A stretch of 20,029 bases of DNA. Origin: a virus. This document shows, one piece after another, positions 6,016-12,422 of this stretch. Below the pieces are notes generated by a model, which saw only the letters and a list, made by a program, of their open reading frames with translations, made no database searches and had not been told where the DNA came from. Each line of letters starts with the position of its first letter. The stretch's first letter is position 1. Location of the stretch: positions 1 to 20,029 of IMG/VR virus record IMGVR_UViG_3300040801_000492; one strand, 5' to 3'. A program made the translations under genes and the position numbers.

Positions 6016-7572
6016 TCAGTTCCTCTGCTGACTGCTCACCCGGATTGCGCGATCACGCAAGCCAACGGCAATCGTTCTGTCTCGGGGGGTGTAGTAGATG
6101 GTGTTCTCGGGAAGGGCCGGGCTGTCGTAGAACCGCGTCATGCTGCCCGCGATGCTCAATGCGGCCTCTATGTCGCCGGACATATCCGTGATTCGGGTCA
6201 ACTGACTGCCGTCCAGAACCATGCCGAACGTTGCGTCGGCGGCCATTGGCAGTCGTCTTTCGATGGTGCTGGCAGCCAATGACATGCCCATGTCGCAGTA
6301 GCCGTACAGGACGTTCTTGGCGCCTACGTCGAGTTCGGCACTCATCGACATGGGGATCGTTCCCTCCATCGCCACAATCGAACCGAGCGATGCGCCCAGG
6401 TGCAGTTCCATCATGAACCCTTCGTCGTTCGCGCTCAGAAAAGCGTGCTGTATCAGCCCGGCACCGAATGAAAGGGTGCTTTCAAGCGTACCCGCCATCA
6501 CGCCCTGAATCTCAAGTTCACCGTTGAGCGACATCGCGGAGTCGAAGTCTCCGAAGATGTTCGTGTGTGTTTCGATCGTGGCCGACAAAGCCATCGACAT
6601 ATTGGTCGTGCCGGTGGTGTCTACCGCATTGATGCCCTTCGTTATGTCAGCGACAAACGTCAACTCGGTTTCAAAGTCGGCACTCATGCCGCCGATGAAC
6701 TCAAGGGCTGCGCCATCCGCATCCATCGAGAACTCGGTACTGCCCTCAATGTCGTTGACCCGCGAAACGGCCTCGGCCGAGAGGTTCATTCCAAAGAACA
6801 GTTCTGCCGTTGCCGGGCCGGGAATCGAAATTGCCTCAATGCCGCGCCAACGCAGTTCGAGAAGGTAATACCCCAGTCTGAGCCGAACGTTTTCTTCGTA
6901 CCCGCCGAATGGATCAAAACCGACGCCAAACATCGCCAGAAACGCATCGTCGTCCTGAATGGCGTCGCGGGCATTGACTACGCCTTCGCCGATCGTCACC
7001 GTGTCTGTAAGGATCGACATCGGGCTGTTGCCGTAAGGAATGGCCTGACCGACCATGCCCGACTGATGCTTGCTGGCGCCCAACAACTCTACGTTGTCGC
7101 ATTCCAGCAGGTGCACGAAAAAGTTCGTGTCGGTTCCGGGCGCCGGGCCATTGTCGTACTCGACACCCACGGCGACCGTCCAGCGCACTTCCTCGATCCA
7201 CGCATCCGCGGGTATTTTGCTAATCGGCAAGGTTTCCCAGTAACTGATCTGCGGGTAATCCTCGCTCCAAATGGACTGTTGGAACGAAATGGCGTTTGCC
7301 GCAATCAGTACATTTTGCGCACGGTAGGTATAGAACTTGGACAGCCAGGTGGGGTCAGCCGCTTCACCGATGGAGTTGTTGTAGGCGTAAGGGTGGCCTG
7401 TGACATCCGTCGGTGGATCGTCGTCTGATGAATACGAGTAGACCGCATTGGCGATGTTATTCCACATCGTCTGGTTCCAGGTATCAATGCTGGGATGCTT
7501 CGACTGCGATGCCCACATGGGCGGGCAAATGTAGATAACACGGCCGTTGCGGCCCTCGTAAGGAAATGCCAC
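6016..7572 (-). CDS. Large virion protein with about 11 tandem beta repeats (GTG start)
   Basis: 518 residues. The only start close to the previous stop is a GTG at 7572, 12 bases downstream of it; the next ATG would remove 18 conserved-looking residues. Residues 1-250 form an aromatic-rich globular domain (YICPPMWASQSKHPSIDTWN; VRLRLGYYLLELRWRGIEAI). Residues about 252-480 are a run of about 11 units of 19-25 residues, each a short G-x-x-x strand with M/F-S-M/L-x-A/G followed by a second strand and turn, for example GTIPMSMSAELDVGAKNVLYG and YCDMGMSLAASTIERRLPMA. The C-terminus (490-518) has spaced R-x-x-x-V strands (RDRTIAVGLRDRAIRV). Related repeat-bearing proteins occur in phage tails. 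A shaft, collar or fibre-attachment role is inferred from the repeats and from the downstream fibre-tail adaptor-like gene. Confidence 0.8.
   Translation of the reverse strand: MAFPYEGRNGRVIYICPPMWASQSKHPSIDTWNQTMWNNIANAVYSYSSDDDPPTDVTGHPYAYNNSIGEAADPTWLSKFYTYRAQNVLIAANAISFQQSIWSEDYPQISYWETLPISKIPADAWIEEVRWTVAVGVEYDNGPAPGTDTNFFVHLLECDNVELLGASKHQSGMVGQAIPYGNSPMSILTDTVTIGEGVVNARDAIQDDDAFLAMFGVGFDPFGGYEENVRLRLGYYLLELRWRGIEAISIPGPATAELFFGMNLSAEAVSRVNDIEGSTEFSMDADGAALEFIGGMSADFETELTFVADITKGINAVDTTGTTNMSMALSATIETHTNIFGDFDSAMSLNGELEIQGVMAGTLESTLSFGAGLIQHAFLSANDEGFMMELHLGASLGSIVAMEGTIPMSMSAELDVGAKNVLYGYCDMGMSLAASTIERRLPMAADATFGMVLDGSQLTRITDMSGDIEAALSIAGSMTRFYDSPALPENTIYYTPRDRTIAVGLRDRAIRVSSQQRN
6133..6819 (-). 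repeat. Coding array of about 11 degenerate 19-25-aa beta repeats
   Basis: This covers residues 252-480 of the 518-aa protein. The repeat is visible at protein level (G-x-x-x-x-x-M/F-S-M/L-x-A/G core) but has diverged at DNA level, so it is an old duplication. Unit boundaries are approximate. Confidence 0.6.
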
Positions 7573-7584
7573 GTCTGTCTCGGC

Positions 7585-7977
7585 TTACGAGAACGTCGCG
7601 ACCAGACTGCCTGCCGGGAACCGAGGCACGTCGCCCTGGCTGAACCCTTTCGGGGTTGCGAGAGCACCGGAGCCGAGGTAGTTGCCGCCCGACGCGGAAT
7701 CCCACAAGCCAAAGTGCGTGATGCTCACGGAACCGACATCGGAAACGGCGTTGAAGAGCACTTCGGCGTCATTTGAGATCGTGCCGGCGCCGGACACGAC
7801 GCTGCCGAACGTGGCAGCCTTCCGGGCGTAACCGGAATCGGCCAGTTCGCTTGCGCCTGATGCATCACCGGGATCGGCCGTGTGCAGCGAAACGTAGACG
7901 CTGGATACCGAGAATGCGGTTGCTTTGAACACGGCCTCGGCGACTTTCTGTTCGAGATAATCGGACATACCGGACAT
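7585..7977 (-). CDS. Minor virion protein of a widespread phage fibre-like family
   Basis: 130 residues, with an AAAGGAG site nine bases before the ATG. The pattern is one I recognise from many phages, often labelled tail fibre or minor capsid protein: SDYLEQKVAEAVFKATAF, then VYVSLHTADPGDASGASELADSGYARKAATF, then ISNDAEVLFNAVSD, then ITHFGLWDSASGGNYLGSGAL, then a hydrophobic FPAGSLVATFS end. It is all beta after an N-terminal helix. The exact place in the virion is not certain. It is the first gene after the terminator at 8000-8027, so its transcription depends on read-through or on a promoter I cannot see. Its stop is 12 bases from the GTG start of the next gene. Confidence 0.85.
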   Translation of the reverse strand: MSGMSDYLEQKVAEAVFKATAFSVSSVYVSLHTADPGDASGASELADSGYARKAATFGSVVSGAGTISNDAEVLFNAVSDVGSVSITHFGLWDSASGGNYLGSGALATPKGFSQGDVPRFPAGSLVATFS

Positions 7978-7999
7978 GGAACATTTCTCCTTTCAGATG

Positions 8000-8027
8000 A
8001 AAAAAAAGACCGCCCCGAAGGGCGGCC
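8000..8027 (-). terminator. Intrinsic terminator after the adaptor genes
   Basis: Read on the minus strand this is GGCCGCCC, loop TTCG, GGGCGGTC (8-bp stem with one G-U pair), followed at once by eight T residues (plus-strand A8 at 8000-8007). The tetraloop and long U tract make it a strong rho-independent terminator. It lies 41 bases after the stop of the 215-aa adaptor gene and separates the head and adaptor genes from the tail genes. Confidence 0.92.
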
Positions 8028-8068
8028 CTGAATAACGGCGATTTACGCCGGGGCTGGTATTGCTCGGT

Positions 8069-8716
8069 TTATGCCAGCGGCGACATGCGAACGTGCTGCT
8101 CGGCCGCTTGGAAGTCTTTTGCTGCAACGGCGCGCGCTTCGCTCTTCGCGATCTCGAAGAAGATCGAACGTTCTTGCGCTTCGGCGCCGTCGTACCAGTC
8201 CTCACCGCGCATTTTCAGCAAGCGGGCAAGCGCACCGTGCGCGATGGCCTCGCGGTACTCGTCCAGCAGGCGGGCGTCTACTCGCTTTGCATTCCGCGTT
8301 GGGATGTATGAACAGTGCAGCGTCAACGCACCGGGAAGATCGTATTCCGGGGTCGGAATCAGCATGATCTCTCGGGGATTGTGATGTACGAAGTTCAGGG
8401 GATAGCGGCCGGTCAAGCCTTCCCACTTGATGCCGCGGTCGATCATCGCAGAGCGATGGAGAGGCGTCACAGGGCCGTTATTGGTCTTGGCCCATACGAC
8501 CTGCCATACCTGAGCAAAAGAACCCGGCACCGGCAGCGTGAGGACGGCCTCGCCCGCGTCCAAGTCCACCCCTTCGACCGTCCACACGGAAACGCCGGTT
8601 TCTTTGCAGAAGTCGATTGCGGCCATGCGCAAACGGGAAATGATGGTGATTTTCGGGCAGCCGGGAACTTCCGGCGCTACGTCATCGAGGAACTCATCGA
8701 ATTTGACGGATTGCAT
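8069..8716 (-). CDS. Head-tail adaptor-like protein, second of a tandem pair
   Basis: 215 residues. The start overlaps the preceding stop by one base (TGATG). Residues 1-40 are helical (KFDEFLDDVAPEVP ... IISRLRMAAIDFCKETGVS). Residues 45-75 form strands (EAVLTLPVPGSFAQVWQVVW). Residues 108-140 carry the signature of this adaptor type, EIMLIPTPEYDLPGALTLHC followed by SYIPTRNAKRV. The C-terminal helices (147-210) begin LLDEYREAIAHGALARLL. The arrangement (helices, small beta module with the I-P-x-P turn, helices) is that of ring-forming connectors that sit below the portal. It has the same layout as its upstream neighbour, so the two are probably distant paralogues. Sequence evidence for the exact family is moderate. 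Confidence 0.78.
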   Translation of the reverse strand: MQSVKFDEFLDDVAPEVPGCPKITIISRLRMAAIDFCKETGVSVWTVEGVDLDAGEAVLTLPVPGSFAQVWQVVWAKTNNGPVTPLHRSAMIDRGIKWEGLTGRYPLNFVHHNPREIMLIPTPEYDLPGALTLHCSYIPTRNAKRVDARLLDEYREAIAHGALARLLKMRGEDWYDGAEAQERSIFFEIAKSEARAVAAKDFQAAEQHVRMSPLA

Positions 8717-9375
8717 CAGGCGTCCTCATTGATCTTGCGGGTGACTGCAAACTCCTTGTCGGCCTGACTCTTGGCTGCAAGGAATTGCGCGAATTTGGTC
8801 ATGTATGCCTGGGCGGTCGCTGATCCGGCGAATTTTTCGTCTTTTTCCAGCGCCCGGTGCATACAGAAGTTGTAAAGGGCATTGACCGCTTCGTCCGGCG
8901 CGCTCAACTCGGTTGCGCCTGAAGTGATCGGCGTCGGCCGGGCTGCGTAGTGCAGTTCAACCTTGCCGCGGTTGGTTTCGGGCTGCGGTGGGACGAGGTA
9001 ATAGCGACTCCACTCGTCCTCTTTCTGCATCCAGTGGTCGGCGCGACTGTCTGCGTCCATCGACATCCAATCGCGTATATGTCGATCAAGAGTCGCTCGA
9101 TCGACACGTGTGAGGCCGCCGACTGGTTCGTCGGCGGCCGAGTAGTTGGCGACGACATCAAACAGGCGATAGCAGTCCGTCGGAACGGATTGCGTGAACC
9201 CTGCCACGGTATCCACGATGGCAAACTTCTCGAAGAGGGTCGGTCGCGCCTCCAAGATAGCTTGCTGCGCATCGTCGATCGCGCGGAAGTGCTCGGCGTC
9301 CGGCCAACGGACACCGCCCAGATCGTTGAGTTTTTCCTGCAAACGATCCAGCAAATCACCTGCCGTCATCGTCAT
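8716..9375 (-). CDS. Head-tail adaptor-like protein (DUF6682-like), first of a tandem pair
   Basis: 219 residues, with start at the first of two close ATGs (9375), GGGAG eight bases upstream and three bases after the previous stop. N-terminal helices (TAGDLLDRLQEKLNDLGGVRWPD, AEHFRAIDDAQQAILEARPT) are followed by FTQSVPTDCYRLFDVVANY, a helical middle (DRATLDRHIRDWMSM), then SRYYLVPPQPETNRGKVELHY-AARPTPI and C-terminal helices (DEAVNALYNFCMHRALEKDE). The Y-x-V-P-P-x-P turn with a following strand and ARPT is typical of the podovirus adaptor proteins that join portal and tail, comparable in role to T7 gp11 or P22 gp4. Position after capsid and before tail hub fits. Confidence 0.82.
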   Translation of the reverse strand: MTMTAGDLLDRLQEKLNDLGGVRWPDAEHFRAIDDAQQAILEARPTLFEKFAIVDTVAGFTQSVPTDCYRLFDVVANYSAADEPVGGLTRVDRATLDRHIRDWMSMDADSRADHWMQKEDEWSRYYLVPPQPETNRGKVELHYAARPTPITSGATELSAPDEAVNALYNFCMHRALEKDEKFAGSATAQAYMTKFAQFLAAKSQADKEFAVTRKINEDA

Positions 9376-9378
9376 CGT

Positions 9379-9792
9379 TTATTCTCCCGCTTTCTGTGCG
9401 GCCTTGATGGTCACGACCTGGGTTTCGATGCGGTCTTTCATCGTGTCCACGGTCATGTTCTTGGTCAGTTTCACGCCCAGTTGGCCGCCGATTGCCATCA
9501 GCCGGACTTTCTCTTCCGATGACCGGGCCTCTTCGAGCAGATCGTCGAGCGCGACTTCTGCCTCTTCGATCATTTCATTGACGGTCGGGCCGCTTTCTTC
9601 CACGGCAACCTCAGCGGGCGCCGTCTCCTTGCGACTGGCCTTGACGGTCGGCGCGTCATCGGGACTGGTGATCCGTTCCAGATCGGTGCGCTTGGCCGTG
9701 ATGGCATTGGCCTTGAAGATTCGGCCAGTCTCCGGGTTACGCAGCAGGCCGCGATAACCGTCGTCTTTGTCTCGCCATGCTTTTACAGGCAT
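9379..9792 (-). CDS. Capsid-proximal hypothetical protein with LEM/HeH-like C-terminus
   Basis: 137 residues, with a strong AAAGGAG site seven bases before the ATG. The N-terminus (residues 1-45) is basic and mentions a small fold (KAWRDKDDGYRGLLRNPETGRIFKA). Residues 45-70 are a low-complexity linker. Residues 70-95 are an acidic helix (NEMIEEAEVALDDLLEEARS). Residues 97-125 (VRLMAIGGQLGVKLTKNMTVDTMKDRIE) have the helix-extended loop-helix spacing of HeH/LEM or SAP-like modules found in small phage head proteins. It follows the capsid terminator, so it should be made at a lower level than capsid. A head decoration or completion role is plausible but unproven. Confidence 0.78.
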   Translation of the reverse strand: MPVKAWRDKDDGYRGLLRNPETGRIFKANAITAKRTDLERITSPDDAPTVKASRKETAPAEVAVEESGPTVNEMIEEAEVALDDLLEEARSSEEKVRLMAIGGQLGVKLTKNMTVDTMKDRIETQVVTIKAAQKAGE

Positions 9793-9827
9793 TGGTACTC
9801 TCCTTTGAGCAAAAAGTTAGAAAGAAA

Positions 9828-9852
9828 GAGGGGGCTGAAAATCAGCCCCCTC
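9828..9852 (-). terminator. Intrinsic terminator directly after the major capsid gene
   Basis: The minus strand forms a perfect 11-bp stem GAGGGGGCTGA / TCAGCCCCCTC around a TTT loop, followed by TTTCTTTCTAACTTTTT. It starts 31 bases after the capsid stop codon and ends about 35 bases before the next ATG. On the plus strand the stem is followed by GC-rich sequence, so it acts in the minus direction only. Confidence 0.93.
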
Positions 9853-9883
9853 CGGTTGGTGAAAATGCAGATCCGATCAAGGA

Positions 9884-10855
9884 TTAGGCATTCTCGGTTG
9901 CGCTGGCGTACAGCAGGCCGAGGGCTTCCGGCTTGATGACTTCGTAGCCGTAGACCTTGAGGCCGCGGTGGATGTCGCCGAACGTGGCGGTCGAGCGCAC
10001 CGTCTCGTTCTTGGTGAACTGACCGGCAAAGGTCAGTGCCGAACGGTGGCCGAACAGGCAGTTCGTGACGTTCGCCGAAGCGGGCGTGCCACTGGTGTCT
10101 GCCGTTACGTCAAGCAGGTTCGAGCGATAAATCTCGAAGCGGTCGATCATGCCGATGCGGCCGTTGCGCAGGATGGACGTACCATCACCGGACAAGCTTG
10201 CATCCTGAAGATCGGACTTCTTGATCATGCCGCACATCCACGCCGGGAGAACCATGAAGCGGTCGCTCTCGGGGACGTTCTGCTCGTCGAGAACCGTGCC
10301 GCAATCCACGATCTTGTCGAGGATGTTGGCCTTGGTCACTTCCACCCACGCGCCGGTGGCGCCGAGATCAACGTTGCCGCTGATGGCACCGGCGGTCGCG
10401 CCAGCGTTGTCGCTGTCCACGTCGGCCGGGATGTCGGCCAGGACGCCGGAATCAACGGCGATCTTGACCTGCTCGGATGCGTCGCGCGTCCAGTCCTCGA
10501 CGTGATCGTAATCCGTCTGATGACTGTCAACGTCCTCATCCAAGAAGGCCCAGTATTTGCCGTGGCTGATTTCCAGCGTCACGATCGCGGGCTGCGGGTT
10601 CTCGATCGTCAGATCGACGCCCTTGGTGTAATCCCGAACGGTGATCGAGGGGGTCGTGCGAATCTTGACGGTATCGCCCTGACTCTTGATCTCACCCTCG
10701 TACTCGGTGTTCGAGATCGCGGGAACGACACTGGCCTCGTAGAACTTGACCAGCAGTTTGCCACTCCACAACTGCGGAATGGTGACGCCTGTCCGGGTCG
10801 GGTTGTAAGTCCCATGCGCCGGAGAGGTCGTATTGGCATTGGCAATAACGGCCAT
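9884..10855 (-). CDS. Major capsid (coat) protein, HK97-fold type
   Basis: 323 residues, with start supported by AAAGGAG eight bases upstream. It is directly downstream of the scaffold candidate and ends in a strong terminator, the usual setting for the most abundant virion protein. Features expected for a P22/HK97-like coat: an N-arm (AVIANANTTSPAHGTYNPTR), a first strand region with a long E-loop-like stretch (SNTEYEGEIKSQGDTVKIRT ... ITVRDYTKG), a helix-rich middle (DYDHVEDWTRDASEQVKIAV), a P-domain-like segment containing DRFMVLPAWMCGMIKKSD, the coat-type turn RNGRIGMIDRFEIYRSN, and a C-terminal HRSALTFAGQFTKNE ... GLKVYGYEVIKPEALGLLY. The last two are characteristic of podovirus coat proteins. 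It lacks a protease-type N-terminal delta domain, consistent with a separate scaffold. Confidence 0.93.
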   Translation of the reverse strand: MAVIANANTTSPAHGTYNPTRTGVTIPQLWSGKLLVKFYEASVVPAISNTEYEGEIKSQGDTVKIRTTPSITVRDYTKGVDLTIENPQPAIVTLEISHGKYWAFLDEDVDSHQTDYDHVEDWTRDASEQVKIAVDSGVLADIPADVDSDNAGATAGAISGNVDLGATGAWVEVTKANILDKIVDCGTVLDEQNVPESDRFMVLPAWMCGMIKKSDLQDASLSGDGTSILRNGRIGMIDRFEIYRSNLLDVTADTSGTPASANVTNCLFGHRSALTFAGQFTKNETVRSTATFGDIHRGLKVYGYEVIKPEALGLLYASATENA

Positions 10856-10863
10856 GATGATGA

Positions 10864-10870
10864 CTCCTTT
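10864..10870 (-). promoter_or_regulatory. Capsid gene ribosome-binding site, partly inside a hairpin
   Basis: AAAGGAG lies eight bases before the capsid ATG. Its first five bases (AAAGG, 10866-10870) are the end of the 3' arm of the 11-bp hairpin at 10866-10907, leaving only AG unpaired when the hairpin forms. Confidence 0.85.
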
Positions 10871-10907
10871 GGGTTTGGTTGCAAATGACTGCCTGAAAAC
10901 CCAAAGG
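10866..10907 (-). promoter_or_regulatory. Perfect 11-bp hairpin in the capsid leader, overlapping its Shine-Dalgarno site
   Basis: CCTTTGGGTTT at minus-strand 10907-10897 pairs perfectly with AAACCCAAAGG at 10876-10866, with a 20-base loop. It fills the spacer between scaffold stop (10934) and capsid ATG (10855). No U tract follows, so it is not a classic terminator. It could control capsid translation, be an RNase III-type processing site, or protect the 5' end of a processed capsid mRNA. Confidence 0.8.
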
Positions 10908-10933
10908 CGCAGTTAATGCCGGGGCGTGAAGTT

Positions 10934-11953
10934 CTACCTCACGCGACCATCGCGCATCGCCTGCGTGTACTGGGTTTCCAGACGTTTGTCCTCATCGCTG
11001 ATCGGCAGACCTTTGGCACGATTCGCCGCCTGGTTCTTGAAGAACAGGTCAATCTCCTGAGCCGAATACACATTCGTGTCCGGCCGGACTGGCTCGTCGG
11101 TGCGCCCGGTGTTGCCGGGAACGACTTGGGATTCCAATGCCGCGCTGCCGCTTTTGGCTTTGCGTTTGAAGGCTGAAAGCACGCGAATGATCGGGCCTGC
11201 GTCACGCCGGGCTTGTGCTCGGTTAATGACTGCCTGCCGGGGTTCCCCGGTGTTGGGATCAACTTCCTTCAGGTAGTTGCGGAACGAAGCGAGTCCGTTC
11301 ACCTTTTCCCAGTCGGGGTGGGCTTTCCCGATTTCATCGAACATCGCCTGGTCGGCACTTGCCTCGTACTGCTGGTCGATTTCATCAACGCGGGAGAGTT
11401 TTTCGACGGCTTTTTCGAGGGACGCTTGAAGGCGGGCAATCTTTTGCTCCTGCGCCATGTATGCGTCGGCCATTTCGTCGCCGTACATTTCCCGCATTTG
11501 ATCCAGATCGGCCGCTTTTTCCGGCGTTTCCGGGGTCGATGCAGTCTGGTTCTGTTCGAGTGCTTCGAGTTTGCCTTTCAGCCCTTTGATCTCGTCGTGC
11601 AACCGGGGGACTTCGGCGTTGTACTTGCCCTGCAACGTCTGCAACTGGGCCAGCGCCCGGTCGCGGTCGTTTTTCAGTGCTTCCGCTTCTTCCTTCCAGT
11701 TGATGTTGAGATCGTCGTCGGACTGATCCTTCTCATTCGCGCCCGATTCCGGTGTCGGCGGGGTTTCCCCCTCGGTCGGTTCGGGTGGCTGAACTCCTTC
11801 GTTCTCGTTCGATCCGGTATCAGGCGTCGGTTCGCCTTCACTGACGTACTGGCCGGGATCGTCCGGGTTGGTCGGGTTCTTCAGGGCTTCCAGCGCCTTG
11901 TCGGCCGCCTCGCCTTGTTCGCGTACAGCTTTGGGGAGTCTTACTCCTGACAT
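10934..11953 (-). CDS. Scaffolding protein (candidate)
   Basis: 339 residues, with AAGGAG eight bases before the ATG. Residues 28-82 are acidic and rich in Pro, Glu, Asp, Ser and Thr, so probably disordered. Residues 86-135 are a strong coiled coil (WKEEAEALKNDRDRALAQLQ; RLHDEIKGLKGKLEALEQ), with a second helical stretch at 150-200 (MAQEQKIARLQASLEKAVEK). Residues 200-265 are a compact helical part, and the C-terminal end is charged (SDEDKRLETQYTQAMRDGRV). Scaffolds are typically acidic, elongated and coiled-coil, with a coat-binding helical C-terminus, and are encoded immediately before the coat gene, as here. Sequence alone does not identify a named family, so the call rests on composition and gene order. 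Confidence 0.85.
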   Translation of the reverse strand: MSGVRLPKAVREQGEAADKALEALKNPTNPDDPGQYVSEGEPTPDTGSNENEGVQPPEPTEGETPPTPESGANEKDQSDDDLNINWKEEAEALKNDRDRALAQLQTLQGKYNAEVPRLHDEIKGLKGKLEALEQNQTASTPETPEKAADLDQMREMYGDEMADAYMAQEQKIARLQASLEKAVEKLSRVDEIDQQYEASADQAMFDEIGKAHPDWEKVNGLASFRNYLKEVDPNTGEPRQAVINRAQARRDAGPIIRVLSAFKRKAKSGSAALESQVVPGNTGRTDEPVRPDTNVYSAQEIDLFFKNQAANRAKGLPISDEDKRLETQYTQAMRDGRVR

Positions 11954-12166
11954 TGGTGGTTCTCCTTGACCGGCCCTTCCGGGTGTCGGTCGTCATTTGC
12001 GGAGTCGGACGAGCCGGTATTCCGCTAGGGTTTTCCCGCCACTGAATGTTTCAACGCAAAACGGCGCGGGCCTGGGCGAACAGGTTTCCGCGCCGTTCTT
12101 TGTCGGCAATCAGTTTTGGGCCAGAAAGGGCGTCCCGTTGGAGATCGAGGCGCCCCGGTTACTGGT
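11954..12166 (-). other. 213-base untranslated leader between the 84-aa gene and the scaffold gene
   Basis: No supported gene is present. The stretch contains the perfect hairpin at 12060-12097, a weaker imperfect hairpin (GACCG...CGGTC) just before the scaffold Shine-Dalgarno site, and the AAGGAG site itself. I see no convincing sigma70 -35/-10 pair. A phage-specific or alternative promoter could be hidden here, since this is the longest spacer in the window. Confidence 0.6.
12060..12097 (-). terminator. Hairpin, possible weak terminator or structured leader element
   Basis: AACGGCGCGG (12060-12069 on the plus strand) is perfectly complementary to CCGCGCCGTT (12088-12097), giving a 10-bp GC-rich stem with an 18-base loop. 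On the minus strand the stem ends in TT and is followed by TTGCGTTG, only a short T run. This makes it at best a weak terminator, or a structure used for processing or stability. Confidence 0.55.
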
Positions 12167-12421
12167 TTAGGCGATCGGTATCTCGCCTTGTTCGGCGATC
12201 TTGTAGTAAGCCTCTTCGGCCTCTGCAAGATCAGATTGAATCCGTTTGATGATCTGTGCCGCGCCCTGATGGCGGGCCGGTTTTTCGTCCTCGATGCACC
12301 GTTCGACCACTTCGTCGAGCAGGCAATCAAGGTAAATTTCTCTGAACCGGACAAAATCCGGGTTCTGGTCGAGTCGTGCCAGCGAGGCCAGAAGGTGCTT
12401 GTTCTGCATCATTTCGCTCAT
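12167..12421 (-). CDS. Small hypothetical helical protein
   Basis: 84 residues, start ATG one base after the stop of the previous gene, so probably translationally coupled; no strong Shine-Dalgarno site is visible. It is almost entirely helical and acidic (SEMMQNKHLLASLARLDQNP; EIYLDCLLDEVVERCIEDE; RIQSDLAEAEEAYYKIAEQG). I do not recognise it. The short length and position between portal and scaffold match small accessory head-assembly genes in other podoviruses, but no function can be given. It is the last gene before the long untranslated spacer. Confidence 0.75.
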   Translation of the reverse strand: MSEMMQNKHLLASLARLDQNPDFVRFREIYLDCLLDEVVERCIEDEKPARHQGAAQIIKRIQSDLAEAEEAYYKIAEQGEIPIA

Positions 12422-12422
12422 G

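Noticed and set aside
11954-12166. Possible sigma70 promoter (TTGAAA) in the scaffold leader
   Set aside because: No acceptable -10 element lies at 16-18 bases from it.
11954-12166. Possible hammerhead-type ribozyme (CTGAT ... GAAAC) in the scaffold leader
   Set aside because: The core reads CTGATTG instead of CTGATGA and the flanking stems do not pair as required.
12025-12354. 109-codon minus-strand frame reaching into the scaffold leader
   Set aside because: It starts inside the 84-aa gene in another frame, is strongly basic and Pro/Arg-rich, and has no ribosome site.
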